Counted from the stretch's first letter, positions 27,179-36,267 are shown. The stretch is 64,000 bases of DNA from Collinsella aerofaciens (GCF_018785265.1 NZ_WQPK01000045.1:281680-345679), one strand, 5' to 3'. Notes: generated by a model not told the origin, from the letters alone. Translations and numbers: made by a program.

Positions 27179-28147
27179 TTATTTCGCGAATAGGTTCTTG
27201 AGGTTGAACTCGGCCTGAACCGTGCGGAGCATGAGGTCGGTGTCGTCGAGGCCCAGATGCTGCTCGTTGGCGTCGGCGGCGAGGGTTCCACGGCGGCGCG
27301 CCCAGTTCTCGAGCGCGGCGGGCGCGGATTCGCGGGGGAGCGAGCGGACGTCGGCATCCAGGCTGCGGCAGATCTGGCGCGAGTCGATGACGATGATCTT
27401 GCCGGCGCGGCGTGCCTCGGCGTAACCGTCCAGGTGGATCTTGAACCAACTGTCCTCAAAGGCGGCGTTGTGCGCCATGTACGGGTACTTCTTCATAAGC
27501 TTGAGCAGCTGCTTCTGCAGTTCCTTGTTCTCGCGGAACGGCTTTTTGCCGTCGATGTCGTCCCAGGTGATGTGGTGGATATTCGACAACGGCACATCCT
27601 CGCCGCGGTAGATATCGGGCAGGCCGCAGTAGTGTGCCTCGGCGTCGTGCGGGACGGCGTCGCTGGTGAGCTCCATGATTTCCCAACCCACATTGATGAT
27701 ATAACCGCGCTCGGGTGCACGGCCGGTGGTCTCGATGTCGATACCGAGCACGGTGCCCTGGATGGGCTTGCGGGCGTAGGCCACGCCGAGCGCGTCGCGG
27801 TCGCCGCGGATTTCGCGCATAACGGACGCGGCGGTGCGCTTTTGCATCTTGCCGATGGCGGCACAGGTGTCGGCGTCGGACAGGCCGCGCGAAAGCGTCG
27901 CGGGCGTTACGTTGCGTAGACGCGCCTCGCCGATCTGGTCGCACAGGTCGCGGTTGCGGTCGGCCAGGTCACGCACGGTTGCAAAGTCGAAGCCGGGGTC
28001 GCCCTCGGCGGTAAAGTACTCGGTCTCGAGCACCTTAAGGGCCTCCTCGCCCTTCTGGCGCTCGGACTCCATGGCGCCGTGATCGCCATAGATAAACATG
28101 GGAATAAACGGCTGGCGCTCGTATTCGAGTGCTTGTGAAACGTTCAT
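27179..28147 (-). CDS. DnaQ-like 3'-5' exonuclease (DEDDh fold)
   Basis: 322 residues from the ATG at 28147, preceded by AAGGAG. The exonuclease domain starts near residue 132. Exo I is GIDIETTGR (Asp-x-Glu), exo II is in AHNAAFEDSWF, and exo III is HLGLDDTDLML, where the His and Asp complete a DEDDh set. The N-terminal 130 residues contain no known domain but are helical and charged. Such single-domain proteins trim DNA or RNA 3' ends, and the biological target is unknown. It is divergent from the metal exporter gene across a 170-nt shared promoter region. Confidence 0.8.
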   Translation of the reverse strand: MNVSQALEYERQPFIPMFIYGDHGAMESERQKGEEALKVLETEYFTAEGDPGFDFATVRDLADRNRDLCDQIGEARLRNVTPATLSRGLSDADTCAAIGKMQKRTAASVMREIRGDRDALGVAYARKPIQGTVLGIDIETTGRAPERGYIINVGWEIMELTSDAVPHDAEAHYCGLPDIYRGEDVPLSNIHHITWDDIDGKKPFRENKELQKQLLKLMKKYPYMAHNAAFEDSWFKIHLDGYAEARRAGKIIVIDSRQICRSLDADVRSLPRESAPAALENWARRRGTLAADANEQHLGLDDTDLMLRTVQAEFNLKNLFAK

Positions 28148-28244
28148 ATAACTGCTCCTTGGACGGGCCGCGTCGCGCGGCTCGGTGGCATTGAGTTATG
28201 GCGAGATGATAGTTTACCATGGGCAACTATTGGCACCACGCCTA

Positions 28245-28270
28245 GGTCAACTACAATACCCTAGTTGACC
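28245..28270. promoter_or_regulatory. Palindromic operator candidate upstream of the metal exporter
   Basis: GGTCAACTA (28245-28253) is perfectly inverted as TAGTTGACC (28262-28270), 50 nt before the exporter start. The 9-8-9 arrangement suits a dimeric metal regulator such as the DtxR-family protein at 21661, but the link is inference. Confidence 0.45.
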
Positions 28271-28319
28271 GCTAGGACTTTTACAATGCTGCCGAAAGAC
28301 ACGAAAGGTTCCATCCTTC

Positions 28320-29420
28320 ATGGATTTGCTGATTGATATTATGTTCGACGCCGGCAAGGACACGCTGTCGCTGGTGCCGTTTTTGTTGGTGACGTATCTG
28401 GCCCTCGAGACCTTGGAGCACGTCGCGGGCGACCGCGTTAACGGGGCCATCAAGCGCGCCGGCGCCGCGGGTCCCGTGGTTGGCTCGGTGCTGGGCATGG
28501 TGCCGCAGTGCGGCTTTTCGGCAATGGCGGCAACGCTGTACGCCGGTCGTGTCGTGACCTTGGGCACGTTGGTGGCGGTGTTCCTTTCGACCTCCGATGA
28601 GATGCTGCCGCTGTTGCTCGCCGAGCAAGTTCCCGTGCAGACCATGGCGATGTTGCTCGCCTCGAAGGCGCTGATCGCGCTGGTCACGGGCTTTATCGTG
28701 GATGCGGCTATCCGCGGCCTTCGTCGTAATGCCCGCGCGCATGCGGCGATTCGCCGTACCGTGCTGGGGACCGCTGCCAATCCGGCTCATGTGAACTGCG
28801 CGCACGACGACCATACCGGGGGCGACATCATTGATGAAGTGGCCGAGGCGGGCGTGAGCGCCGACCACATCCACGAGTTGTGCGAGCGCGACCATTGCGG
28901 TTGCGATGATGATGAAGATGAACACGAGCGCGACCACGGACACAGCCATGACCACGGTCACGCAGGCGAGCATGAGCACCACCACGGCCATGGGCACGAC
29001 CACGGTCACTCCCACGAAGGTGCGCCCGTCCTGTCGATTATCCGCAGCGCGATCTCGCACACCGTGCAGGTTTCGGTTTTTATTTTCCTGGTGACGCTGA
29101 TTCTAGTTGCCGTGCTCGAGACCTTCGGAGAGTCCGCGATCGAGCAGTTCCTGCGTGGCAACGAGACGCTCGCCGTCTTGGGCTCGGCACTCGTCGGCCT
29201 GATCCCCAACTGCTCGGCCAGCGTGGTCATTACGCAGCTGTACCTGGAGGGCGCGCTACAGCTGGCGCCGATGCTCGCCGGCACGCTCATTTCCGCCGGC
29301 GTGGGCTATCTTGTCCTGTTCCGCACCAACCGCAGCGCTCGTGAAAACGCCGTGTTCCTGGTCATGATGTACGTCATCGGCGCCGGCTGGGGCCTTATCC
29401 TATCCGCCTTCGGCCTCTAA
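28320..29420 (+). CDS. Putative multi-TM metal exporter (ArsP_2 / 'putative manganese transporter' family)
   Basis: 366 residues. There are two homologous bundles of membrane helices (about 5-130 and 235-366), each with a conserved motif: VPQCGFSAMAATL in the first and IPNCSASVVITQLY in the second. They are joined by a long cytoplasmic loop with a His/Asp-rich metal-binding tract, including HGHSHDHGH and EHEHHHGHGHDHGHSH. This architecture matches PF11449-type exporters, annotated as arsenic or manganese efflux. The His tract favours a divalent cation. A perfect palindrome upstream suggests metal-responsive control. Confidence 0.75.
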   Translation: MDLLIDIMFDAGKDTLSLVPFLLVTYLALETLEHVAGDRVNGAIKRAGAAGPVVGSVLGMVPQCGFSAMAATLYAGRVVTLGTLVAVFLSTSDEMLPLLLAEQVPVQTMAMLLASKALIALVTGFIVDAAIRGLRRNARAHAAIRRTVLGTAANPAHVNCAHDDHTGGDIIDEVAEAGVSADHIHELCERDHCGCDDDEDEHERDHGHSHDHGHAGEHEHHHGHGHDHGHSHEGAPVLSIIRSAISHTVQVSVFIFLVTLILVAVLETFGESAIEQFLRGNETLAVLGSALVGLIPNCSASVVITQLYLEGALQLAPMLAGTLISAGVGYLVLFRTNRSARENAVFLVMMYVIGAGWGLILSAFGL

Positions 29421-29427
29421 GTAGGCC

Positions 29428-29504
29428 TAAAAAATGGGCTTCAAATAGCCATGCTCGGCGCCTGCGCAATGCGGCGACGCATGGCATTTTGAAGCCCGTT
29501 TTTT
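29428..29504. terminator. Strong bidirectional terminator after the metal exporter
   Basis: AAAAAATGGGCTTCAAA starts the left arm and the complement ends TTGAAGCCCGTTTTTT at 29504. The stem is about 25 bp with A and T tracts on both sides. Confidence 0.85.
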
Positions 29505-29546
29505 GTTGAGCCATGGATTCCGAGCGCTCACACCGCTCAAAACAAA

Positions 29547-29583
29547 AAGGTAGATTTCCGGGCATGTCCCGAAAATCTACCTT
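29547..29583 (-). terminator. Terminator of the UPF0178 gene
   Basis: AAGGTAGATTTCCGGG pairs with CCCGAAAATCTACCTT (15 of 16). On the minus strand it is followed by a T-rich tract. It sits just past the stop at 29586. Confidence 0.8.
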
Positions 29584-29585
29584 GG

Positions 29586-30068
29586 TTAGCGCAGCAGCTC
29601 GGTGAGGTTGCGCTTAAAGCGGGCCCGGTCTTCGCTGGTAAATGCCGCCGGACCGCGAGTGCGACCGCCGGCGCGGCGCACCTTCTTTTCCTCGTGGCGA
29701 ATAAACAGTTGCATGTCGATGGTCGCCTTATCGTAGACGCGCCCGCGCACGCCGATGGCGGCGGCATCGCGCCCGAGCACCATGCTCGCCAAGCCAATGT
29801 CCTGCGTCACGACTACGTCGCCCGCCTGCAGGCGTTCGACAATGGCAAAGTCGGCGCTGTCGGCGCCCACGCTCACATCGAGCGTCGTGACCCAAAATCC
29901 GCGTCGCGCATGCTCGACGTCGCGCGGATCGTCGCGGCGAATGTGGCGTTCCAGGTTCTGTGTGCTGTTGCCGGCGATAACGACGGCGACGCCCGCCCGC
30001 CGCGCGCAGTCAATCGACTCGCGCGTGACCGGGCAGGCGTCTGCATCAATAAAGAGCGTTCGCGGCAT
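29586..30068 (-). CDS. UPF0178 (YaiI/YqxD) family protein
   Basis: 160 residues. The N-terminus FIDADACPVT and the central TQDIGLASMVLGRDA are the signature blocks of UPF0178, a PIN-like-fold family of unknown function with conserved Asp residues. The ATG directly abuts the stop codon of the upstream HdeD-like gene (TAG-ATG), so the two are translationally coupled. The terminator follows immediately. Confidence 0.9.
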   Translation of the reverse strand: MPRTLFIDADACPVTRESIDCARRAGVAVVIAGNSTQNLERHIRRDDPRDVEHARRGFWVTTLDVSVGADSADFAIVERLQAGDVVVTQDIGLASMVLGRDAAAIGVRGRVYDKATIDMQLFIRHEEKKVRRAGGRTRGPAAFTSEDRARFKRNLTELLR

Positions 30069-30671
30069 CTAGTGCACCAGTTTGCCAAATTGAATAGCGC
30101 GAACAATCAGCGTTACGCCAAACACCAGCAGTGCGGCGCCGCTAAAGATGACGAGCATCTTGGCCGACCACAGCGGATAGATAAACACGAACATGCCGGC
30201 GATGATGGAGAGCGCGCCGCTCAGGATGGCGAGGGCACGGTTGGACGAAAGCTCGGACTCCAGAATGGACATGACACCTTCGACGATCCAGCCAAAGCCG
30301 GCCACGATAACCACCATCGTGGTGAGCGTCGCGGTCGAGAAGGCCTGGTTGCGCAGGATTATGACGCCGCCCAAGATAATGAGTAGGTTGGAGATGATGC
30401 TCGTCACGCGCCAGCCGGTGGGCAGCAGTGGCTCGAAAACAGCGGTAAACAGCCTGATCGCGGCCGTGATCACAAAGTAGAAGCCCAAGACGGTCGTTAG
30501 GAAGACGAGGGACTTGGCGGGCGCAAACAGCAGTGCGATGCCGGCGACGAGCGCCAAGACGCCCGTGATGGCGTAAATCCAGCGTACGGCCTTGACGGCT
30601 TTGCCCGCCATGCTTTTCTCGTCAAATCCAAACTGGCTCGATTTTTGGTCATCGTTCTTAAAGATGCCCAT
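30069..30671 (-). CDS. HdeD-family (DUF308) membrane protein
   Basis: 200 residues from the ATG at 30671 with AAGGAGA upstream. Six membrane segments are arranged as three helical hairpins, after a charged cytoplasmic N-terminus of about 25 residues. The small-residue-rich helices ended by Pro and Gly are typical of DUF308/HdeD proteins. HdeD has been linked to acid resistance in enterics, but the function here is unknown. Confidence 0.8.
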   Translation of the reverse strand: MGIFKNDDQKSSQFGFDEKSMAGKAVKAVRWIYAITGVLALVAGIALLFAPAKSLVFLTTVLGFYFVITAAIRLFTAVFEPLLPTGWRVTSIISNLLIILGGVIILRNQAFSTATLTTMVVIVAGFGWIVEGVMSILESELSSNRALAILSGALSIIAGMFVFIYPLWSAKMLVIFSGAALLVFGVTLIVRAIQFGKLVH

Positions 30672-30906
30672 AATGTCTCCTTTCCGTGCGGCGTAAGCCT
30701 TGATCATTACAACCAGTATCGCCTAAAGGCGCTGGCGTATGGGTCGGGGAGGGCGAAACGTAACCCAAAGGCCCCGAATTGTTTCCGTTGTTCCCCACGT
30801 CGCGATTTTCTATTCAACAGGTGTAGAACATTGCAGCCCTGTTCGTTATTGCCTACGTTTTAGGTTAGATTTTCCTAAGAACAATTGCCCGAAATTGGGG
30901 GTCCCT

Positions 30907-31578
30907 ATGAACGAAGCAGTTCCCGCAGCGCCGGTAAGCGCTGAGTCGATGGCAAAGCAGGGTTGCGAAAAGCTCGGCTTGGACGCGTTTGATGCGTTGG
31001 TTCGCTGCGCCCGCACGTGCCGTCGCTTTGACGAGTCCATGCGCGTGCCGCGTGAGCTTTTGCTTGAGCTGGCGGAGCTGGCGCACCTGACTCCCTGTGG
31101 TGCCAATGCTCAGCGTCTGCGTTTTCATGTGGTAAGCGGTGCAGAGGACTGCGCGCGTGTATTTGACGAGCTTGCATGGGCCGGTGCGCTCAAGGATTGG
31201 CCGGGTCCCGATGAGGGCGAGCGCCCGACCGGCTACATCGCGATTCTTGCTGAGCGCGCCGTTCCGGGCAAGCCAGCCGCTCCCATTACCGAGGTCGACA
31301 CGGGCATTGCCGCGCAGACGATGATGCTCGCCGCCCGCAGCGCCACGCCCGAGGTGGCAGCCTGCATGTTCAAGGCCTTTACGCCCCACGCGATCGATGC
31401 CATGGGGCTCGATAACGACAAGTATGAGCTCAAGCTGATCATGGCGTTTGGCGTTCCGGCCGAGACACAGGTGATCGATGCGATCGATTCCAACCCCGAC
31501 GGCTCCATCAATTATTGGCGCGACGAGGCGCAGGTGCACCACGTACCCAAGCGCTCGCTTGTCGACGTACTGGTGTAG
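30907..31578 (+). CDS. Nitroreductase-family FMN oxidoreductase
   Basis: 223 residues from the ATG at 30907. The FMN-phosphate Arg cluster is in RCARTCRRFDESMRVP near residue 35, and HLTPCGANAQRLRF is the classical central motif. The C-terminal region (HHVPKRSLVDVLV) carries the second FMN-contacting Lys/Arg. The family reduces nitro compounds, quinones or flavins with NAD(P)H; the natural substrate here is not evident. The upstream 200 nt hold no gene. Confidence 0.82.
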   Translation: MNEAVPAAPVSAESMAKQGCEKLGLDAFDALVRCARTCRRFDESMRVPRELLLELAELAHLTPCGANAQRLRFHVVSGAEDCARVFDELAWAGALKDWPGPDEGERPTGYIAILAERAVPGKPAAPITEVDTGIAAQTMMLAARSATPEVAACMFKAFTPHAIDAMGLDNDKYELKLIMAFGVPAETQVIDAIDSNPDGSINYWRDEAQVHHVPKRSLVDVLV

Positions 31579-31610
31579 TTGAGCGTCACCGCGGTGTGAT
31601 CCGGCGGTAA

Positions 31611-31645
31611 ACCACCACAAAGGTACCTGTCCCCTTTGCGGTGGT
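31611..31645. repeat. ACCACCACAAAGG hairpin repeat, reverse orientation
   Basis: ACCACCACAAAGG (31611-31623) pairs with CCTTTGCGGTGGT (31633-31645). The loop reads CCTGTCCC, so the GGGACAGG core is inverted relative to the copies at 18721 and 61392. Confidence 0.75.
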
Positions 31646-31660
31646 GCGAGGGGAGGACGT

Positions 31661-32203
31661 GTGGCAGATTTGTATTTGGTGCGGCATGGGCAGACTGAGC
31701 TCAATGTGCAGAACATTTTGCAGGGTGGGCACGATTCGCCGCTTACGGCGCGCGGGCGCGAGCAGGCGCTGGCGACGCGCGCGGCGTTTGAGGCGCGTGG
31801 CGTGACCTTTGACCGTGTGTATTCCTCCCCGTTGGGCCGGGCGCGGCGTACGGCTGAGCTAATTGCTGGTGAGGGCCGCTCGATAGAGCTGGTCGATGAC
31901 CTGCGCGAGTGGCATTTGGGCTCGCTGGAGGGTACATCAAATCGCGAGATGCCGCCGCAGCCCTGGGGTGATTATCCGGTGGCCTTTGGTGGCGAGTCTG
32001 AAGGCGAGCTCCAGTCGCGCATGGTCGCGGCGCTGTCCCACATCATGGCCAGGCCGCAGCACGACTGTGTGCTGGCAGTCTCCCACGGCTCTTCCTGCCA
32101 GGAGTTTCTTGAGTATGTGACTGGCAGGGGAGAGCTACCCGACAACGGTGCCGTGCTTCATTTTGGCTATTGCGACGGTGCGTTTTCGCTCCTTGATTGG
32201 TAA
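31661..32203 (+). CDS. Histidine phosphatase family protein (phosphoglycerate mutase-like), first of a tandem pair
   Basis: 180 residues from a GTG at 31661. The catalytic RHG motif is in YLVRHGQTELN (His9 is the phospho-acceptor). A second Arg is in SSPLGRARRTAEL, the acid Glu is in DDLREWHLGSLEG, and the second His is in AVSHGSSCQEF. It is most like the small PhoE/CobC-type phosphatases. The next gene is a paralogue starting 18 nt later, so this is a duplication in one operon. Confidence 0.85.
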   Translation: MADLYLVRHGQTELNVQNILQGGHDSPLTARGREQALATRAAFEARGVTFDRVYSSPLGRARRTAELIAGEGRSIELVDDLREWHLGSLEGTSNREMPPQPWGDYPVAFGGESEGELQSRMVAALSHIMARPQHDCVLAVSHGSSCQEFLEYVTGRGELPDNGAVLHFGYCDGAFSLLDW

Positions 32204-32220
32204 CGAACGAAAGGACCCCT

Positions 32221-32856
32221 ATGAATAAAGACCTGTATCTGGTTCGTCATGGGCAGACAATATTCAACCTTAAGCGCATTATTCAGGGTTGGAGTGACTC
32301 GCCGCTCACGCAGCTGGGATGCGACCAGGCGGCGCGTGCCGGCATGTTCTTGCGTGCGCGCGGCATTGAACCCGATCATGCCTACACCTCCACACTTCAT
32401 CGCACCGAGCAGACTATCGCCAACCTGTGGCCGGGCTTGGCGTACGAGCGCCTGGACGGTCTGCGTGAGTGGTTCTTTGGCGACTTTGAGGCCGAGCGCG
32501 TGATGCTTATGCCCGAGCGCCCGTGGCGAGATTTCTATCGTCAGTTTGGCGGCGAGGGCCAGATGCAGGTGCGCGAGCGCATGGCGGCGACGATAACCGA
32601 TCTTATGCGACGTCCGGACCACGAGTGCGTGCTCGCGGTGAGCCACGGTTCGGCTATCAAGGAGTTTTTGGACCACGTGCGGGGCGCGGCGGCCGACGAG
32701 CGCGAACGCGTGCCGGGCAACTGCTCAGTGCTGCATTTTGCGTTTGACGATGCGGCCGATACGTTTGAACTGGTCGAAGTCTTTACGCAGGAAGACTACG
32801 CGCGCGAGCTGGGGCTTGAACCGCTCGTGGCTACTGCGGGTCCGCAGCGCGGATAA
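32221..32856 (+). CDS. Histidine phosphatase family protein, second of a tandem pair
   Basis: 211 residues from the ATG at 32221 with GAAAGGA upstream. It parallels the preceding protein: YLVRHGQTIFN, STLHRTEQTI, DGLREWFFGDFE and AVSHGSAIKEF. The central part has diverged and the C-terminus is longer (to ATAGPQRG). The pair probably acts on related phosphorylated substrates, but neither is assignable. Confidence 0.85.
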   Translation: MNKDLYLVRHGQTIFNLKRIIQGWSDSPLTQLGCDQAARAGMFLRARGIEPDHAYTSTLHRTEQTIANLWPGLAYERLDGLREWFFGDFEAERVMLMPERPWRDFYRQFGGEGQMQVRERMAATITDLMRRPDHECVLAVSHGSAIKEFLDHVRGAAADERERVPGNCSVLHFAFDDAADTFELVEVFTQEDYARELGLEPLVATAGPQRG

Positions 32857-32903
32857 CGCGAGCGCGGCGGCACGGGTCGTCGGCATAACTTCTCGACGCA
32901 AAA

Positions 32904-32940
32904 GGGGCGGAGATGCATGTACCTGCTGCATCTCCGCCCC
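32904..32940. terminator. Bidirectional terminator between convergent genes
   Basis: GGGGCGGAGATGCA (32904-32917) is perfectly complementary to 32927-32940, with AAAA on one side (TTTT on the minus strand). It lies between the phosphatase stop at 32856 and the convergent stop at 32986. Confidence 0.8.
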
Positions 32941-32985
32941 CTGTTTGTTGGGCTGCCGATTTTTATGCTGGACGGTCTGGTCTTG

Positions 32986-33666
32986 CTAGAACCGCGCGAC
33001 CTGGTGCGTGAGCAGACCCGTCGGAACCTGCGCCGCGCCGCCGCTGACCTGCGCGGCGGGGAAGAGCGCAGCTACGGCAAAGTTGAACGGCTCTTTGCCC
33101 GTGTAGGTGCCGGCGGCACGTGCATCGTCGGTCAGGAGCTGTGATGCCTCGACTAGTGCGACAGCGTAGGCAGGGTCGTCGGCCAGTGCCGGCTCCGGCG
33201 CCTGGTCGAGCATGGCGCGGATGGCCCCGACGGCGTCCTCGCGCTTGACCTCCCACACGCGGTGCGTAATGCCGGCGGGGTCGGTGACGGCATAGAGTGA
33301 AGCGCCCTCTTTTGCGGCGCCGAGGATGATATCCATGACGGGAGAGGCTTCGTAGACAAGCGTTACGGGACGGGGCTGTACCTTGAGGTCGGCGATTGCG
33401 CGCGCAGCGGCGGTCGTATCGGCGGCAACCGCGTCGCCGCCCGCCAGCGCACCAACCGGGCAGATCGCCACGACACCCGTCACACGTCCCGGCTCGCCCG
33501 AGCATTCGTACACGTAATACGCCGCACCCGGGTCCTTGAGCATCAGACCATCGGCAATGGCTCCGCGCAGAGCATCGTTGCCGCTCAGGATGCTGCCCAT
33601 TGCAGGCAGCGCCTCGAGCACGCGGTCCTGAGCCGGGCGGATGCAGGGAAACGGAAGTGCTTTCAT
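32986..33666 (-). CDS. DUF1015-like protein, short form
   Basis: 226 residues. The N-terminal PFPCIRPAQDRVLEALPA resembles the start of DUF1015 proteins (typically about 400 residues), with ALRGAIADGLMLKD and YYVYECSG further in. It seems to represent only about half the family, so it may be a shortened or diverged member. DUF1015 genes commonly accompany serA and serC, and here serA-serC lie 1.5 kb upstream on the same strand. That supports the assignment and a link to serine metabolism. The exact activity is unknown. Confidence 0.55.
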   Translation of the reverse strand: MKALPFPCIRPAQDRVLEALPAMGSILSGNDALRGAIADGLMLKDPGAAYYVYECSGEPGRVTGVVAICPVGALAGGDAVAADTTAAARAIADLKVQPRPVTLVYEASPVMDIILGAAKEGASLYAVTDPAGITHRVWEVKREDAVGAIRAMLDQAPEPALADDPAYAVALVEASQLLTDDARAAGTYTGKEPFNFAVAALFPAAQVSGGAAQVPTGLLTHQVARF

Positions 33667-33705
33667 GGGCGGTCCTAACGCACGAGTCGGTTTGTTCGCG
33701 GCTTA

Positions 33706-34926
33706 TTATGCCCCAACTTGGCCGCTCGCGTCCCAGAGCACGTTATCGGCGAGCGCGATTAGCACCTGCTGACAACGAACGATATCGGCGTGGGGCACAT
33801 ATTCGTTGGGCTTGTGCGCGAGCGCGAGCGACCCGGGACCGTAGCTCATGCAATTGCGGTTACCTGTCTTGCCGGCAATGACGGCGGTGTCGGTGTAGCC
33901 GGTAAAGAAGCCGACGGTCGTGTCCGCGTCCGTCACGTCATCGGCGGCACGCTTGAGCGCTGCTAGAAGGGGAGAGTTCGGGTCGCGCTCGATGGCGGGG
34001 CGGTCGCCCGTCACGGTGTAGCTGCCATGGCAACCGGGAACGGCGGCTTCGGCGACGGCGATGGCCTGCTCTACCATGCGCGTCGCGGCGGCCGTATCGG
34101 TCGGAGGCGTCAGACGCATGTCGACCCAGACTTTGGCGCGGTCGGGTACGACGTAGGGGCGATATCCGCCCTCGATTTGGCCAAACGTGATGGTCGAAGG
34201 CCCCAGCTCATCGTGCGCGGGCAGCGCCATAAACGCGCGACGGAGCGAACACACGACCTCGGCCATGGCGGCGACGGCATCCGCGCCCTTCCAGGGCTGG
34301 CTCGCATGCGCCGTCACGCCAGTCATTTCAATCTCGAACCACGTACGCCCCTTGTGCGCCACCTGGATCTGTCCGTCGGTGGGCTCGGTGTCCAGCACCC
34401 ATTCACGCGAGCCGACCCAGCCAGCATCGATCGTGGCCTCTGAGCCGCGCATAAAGTCCTCCTCGTCGACCGAGCAAATGAGTGAGAAGCCACGGCGGGG
34501 CAGCTTGCCTTCTGCCGCCACGCGCTCGAGCGTATGGACCAGTGCGGCAATGGCGCAGGCCAGGCCACCCTTCATATCGCAGGCACCGCGGCCATAGAGT
34601 TTATCGTTGCGCACGATCGCTCCGAGCGGCGGAATGTCCGCGTCCCAGCCATCGCCCAGTGTAACGGTATCCATATGGCAGATATAGACGAGCCGTGGCT
34701 CGTCGCTCAGTCCCGGCACGGTGACCATAAGGTTGCGGCGCCCGGGCAGCACCTCGAGTTCCTCAACCTGCACGGCATCGAGTACCGGATGGCTCAGCTG
34801 CGCCAACCGTTCCTCAACCAACGCTTTGATATAGCGTTCAATCTCGCCCTCATACGCACCTGGGTCGGAACTGTCGATCCGCACGAGCCCTTGCGTAAGC
34901 CGCCAGGCAAAATCTGTATCAACCAT
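33706..34926 (-). CDS. M20 family metallopeptidase (ArgE/DapE/succinyl-DAP desuccinylase-like)
   Basis: 406 residues from the ATG at 34926, with GAGGTG upstream. Metal-binding blocks: YICHMDTVTLGDGW, GRGACDMKGGLA (bridging Asp), SVDEEDFMRGS (Glu pair), LDTEPTD, and the late EYVPHADI. The inserted dimerisation domain contains GVTAHASQPWKGADA, typical of ArgE/DapE/CPG2 enzymes. It hydrolyses an N-acyl amino acid or dipeptide; the substrate is not determined. It lies between serA and the DUF1015-like gene, and a terminator separates it from serA. Confidence 0.85.
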   Translation of the reverse strand: MVDTDFAWRLTQGLVRIDSSDPGAYEGEIERYIKALVEERLAQLSHPVLDAVQVEELEVLPGRRNLMVTVPGLSDEPRLVYICHMDTVTLGDGWDADIPPLGAIVRNDKLYGRGACDMKGGLACAIAALVHTLERVAAEGKLPRRGFSLICSVDEEDFMRGSEATIDAGWVGSREWVLDTEPTDGQIQVAHKGRTWFEIEMTGVTAHASQPWKGADAVAAMAEVVCSLRRAFMALPAHDELGPSTITFGQIEGGYRPYVVPDRAKVWVDMRLTPPTDTAAATRMVEQAIAVAEAAVPGCHGSYTVTGDRPAIERDPNSPLLAALKRAADDVTDADTTVGFFTGYTDTAVIAGKTGNRNCMSYGPGSLALAHKPNEYVPHADIVRCQQVLIALADNVLWDASGQVGA

Positions 34927-35010
34927 AGGCACCTCACAGATAGTTAGGTCAACATACAGATTGTATGCCAAGAAGCGGCTCGGTGCATTTAATGGAGCGC
35001 TCACAAAAAC

Positions 35011-35040
35011 GGGGGCGCCTCTCGTGCGAAAGGCACCCCC
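35011..35040 (-). terminator. Terminator of the serC-serA operon
   Basis: On the minus strand GGGGGTGCCT pairs with AGGCGCCCCC and is followed by GTTTTTG. A second hairpin (GACGGGCAG with CTGCCCGTC) lies between it and the serA stop at 35104. Confidence 0.85.
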
Positions 35041-35103
35041 GCGGGCATTCAATGTCAGTGACGGGCAGGCCACATGGGGAGCTGCCCGTCAGGTCAGCCG
35101 GCG

Positions 35104-36267
35104 CTATTTGATCACGCGCACGCGATACATCGACGGAATCTGCTTGAGCGCCTCGATGGTGCTGCTGTCCAGGTGCTCGTCGGTGTCGAACATGGTGTAG
35201 GCGTTCTCGCCGGCGGACTCGTTGGTCATACGCTGCACGTTGGCGTTGTCTTTGGCCAGGATTGCCGTGATCTGGCCGATCATGTTGGGCACGTTGGCGT
35301 GCAGGCAGGCGATGCGGCTTGCGGCGCGCGCCTTGCCCATGCTGCAGGCAGGATAGTTGACGCTGTGCGCGATATTGCCGTTCTCCAGGTAATCCTTGAG
35401 CTCGCTGATGGCCATGTCGGCGCAGTTGGCCTCGGCTTCGCCGGTGCCGGCGCCCGAGTGCGTGGTGATAAACGTATTGGGCATCTTGACCGTCTTGGGC
35501 GTGGCGAAGTCGCAGCTAAACCAGCTGAGCTTGCCCTCGCGCAGGGCGGCGTCGACGGCGTCCTCGTCAATGATGGTTTCGCGTGCGTAGTTGATGAGCA
35601 CGGCGTCGGGTGCCAGCAGGTTAATCTGCTCGGTGCTGATCATGCCGATGGTGTCGGCCTTGCTGGGCACGTGCACCGTGAGGTAATCGCAGCCGCGGCA
35701 GAGATCCTCGAGCGTGCCCACGCGCTGCACCTCGCGGCTCAGCACCCACGCGTGCTCGACGGAAATGAACGGATCGTAGCCGTAGACGTCCATGCCCAGG
35801 TCGACGCAGGCGTTAGCGACCTTGGAGCCCACGTTGCCCAGACCGATGACGCCGATGCGCTTACCCTTGAGCTCGCGGCCCACAAAGGCCTTCTTGGCCT
35901 TCTCGGCATCGACCTGGATCTCGGGGTCGTCGGCGTTGTCTCGCACCCAGTTCATCGACTGCACCACGCCGCGGCTCGAGAGCACTAGCATGCCCAGGAC
36001 GAGCTCCTTGACGGCGTTGCTGTTGGCGCCGGGGGAGTTAAAGACGACGACGCCCTTCTTGGCGTACTCCTCAACGGGGATGTTGTTGACGCCTGCGCCG
36101 CAGCGGGCGATGGCGCGGATGCCCTCGGGCAGCTCGTAGCCGTGCAGGTCGGTGGAGCGCATCAGGATGGCGTCGGCCTCCTCGGCGGTGCCCACAAACT
36201 CGTAGCCCTCGCCAAACTCGACCTTGCCGTCTTTGGTAATGTCGTCGATGGTTTTAATTTTGCGCAT
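35104..36267 (-). CDS. serA: D-3-phosphoglycerate dehydrogenase SerA
   Basis: 387 residues, preceded by AAGGAG. It oxidises 3-phosphoglycerate with NAD, the first committed step of serine synthesis. NAD-binding GVIGLGNVGSKVA is near residue 139, the substrate Arg is in INYARE, and the catalytic Glu/His pair lies across DFATPKTV and ITTHSGAGTGEAE. The C-terminal 75 residues form an ACT domain (HANVPNMIGQITAILAKDN), so this is the short type with feedback potential. It lies directly downstream of serC in one operon. Confidence 0.95.
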   Translation of the reverse strand: MRKIKTIDDITKDGKVEFGEGYEFVGTAEEADAILMRSTDLHGYELPEGIRAIARCGAGVNNIPVEEYAKKGVVVFNSPGANSNAVKELVLGMLVLSSRGVVQSMNWVRDNADDPEIQVDAEKAKKAFVGRELKGKRIGVIGLGNVGSKVANACVDLGMDVYGYDPFISVEHAWVLSREVQRVGTLEDLCRGCDYLTVHVPSKADTIGMISTEQINLLAPDAVLINYARETIIDEDAVDAALREGKLSWFSCDFATPKTVKMPNTFITTHSGAGTGEAEANCADMAISELKDYLENGNIAHSVNYPACSMGKARAASRIACLHANVPNMIGQITAILAKDNANVQRMTNESAGENAYTMFDTDEHLDSSTIEALKQIPSMYRVRVIK

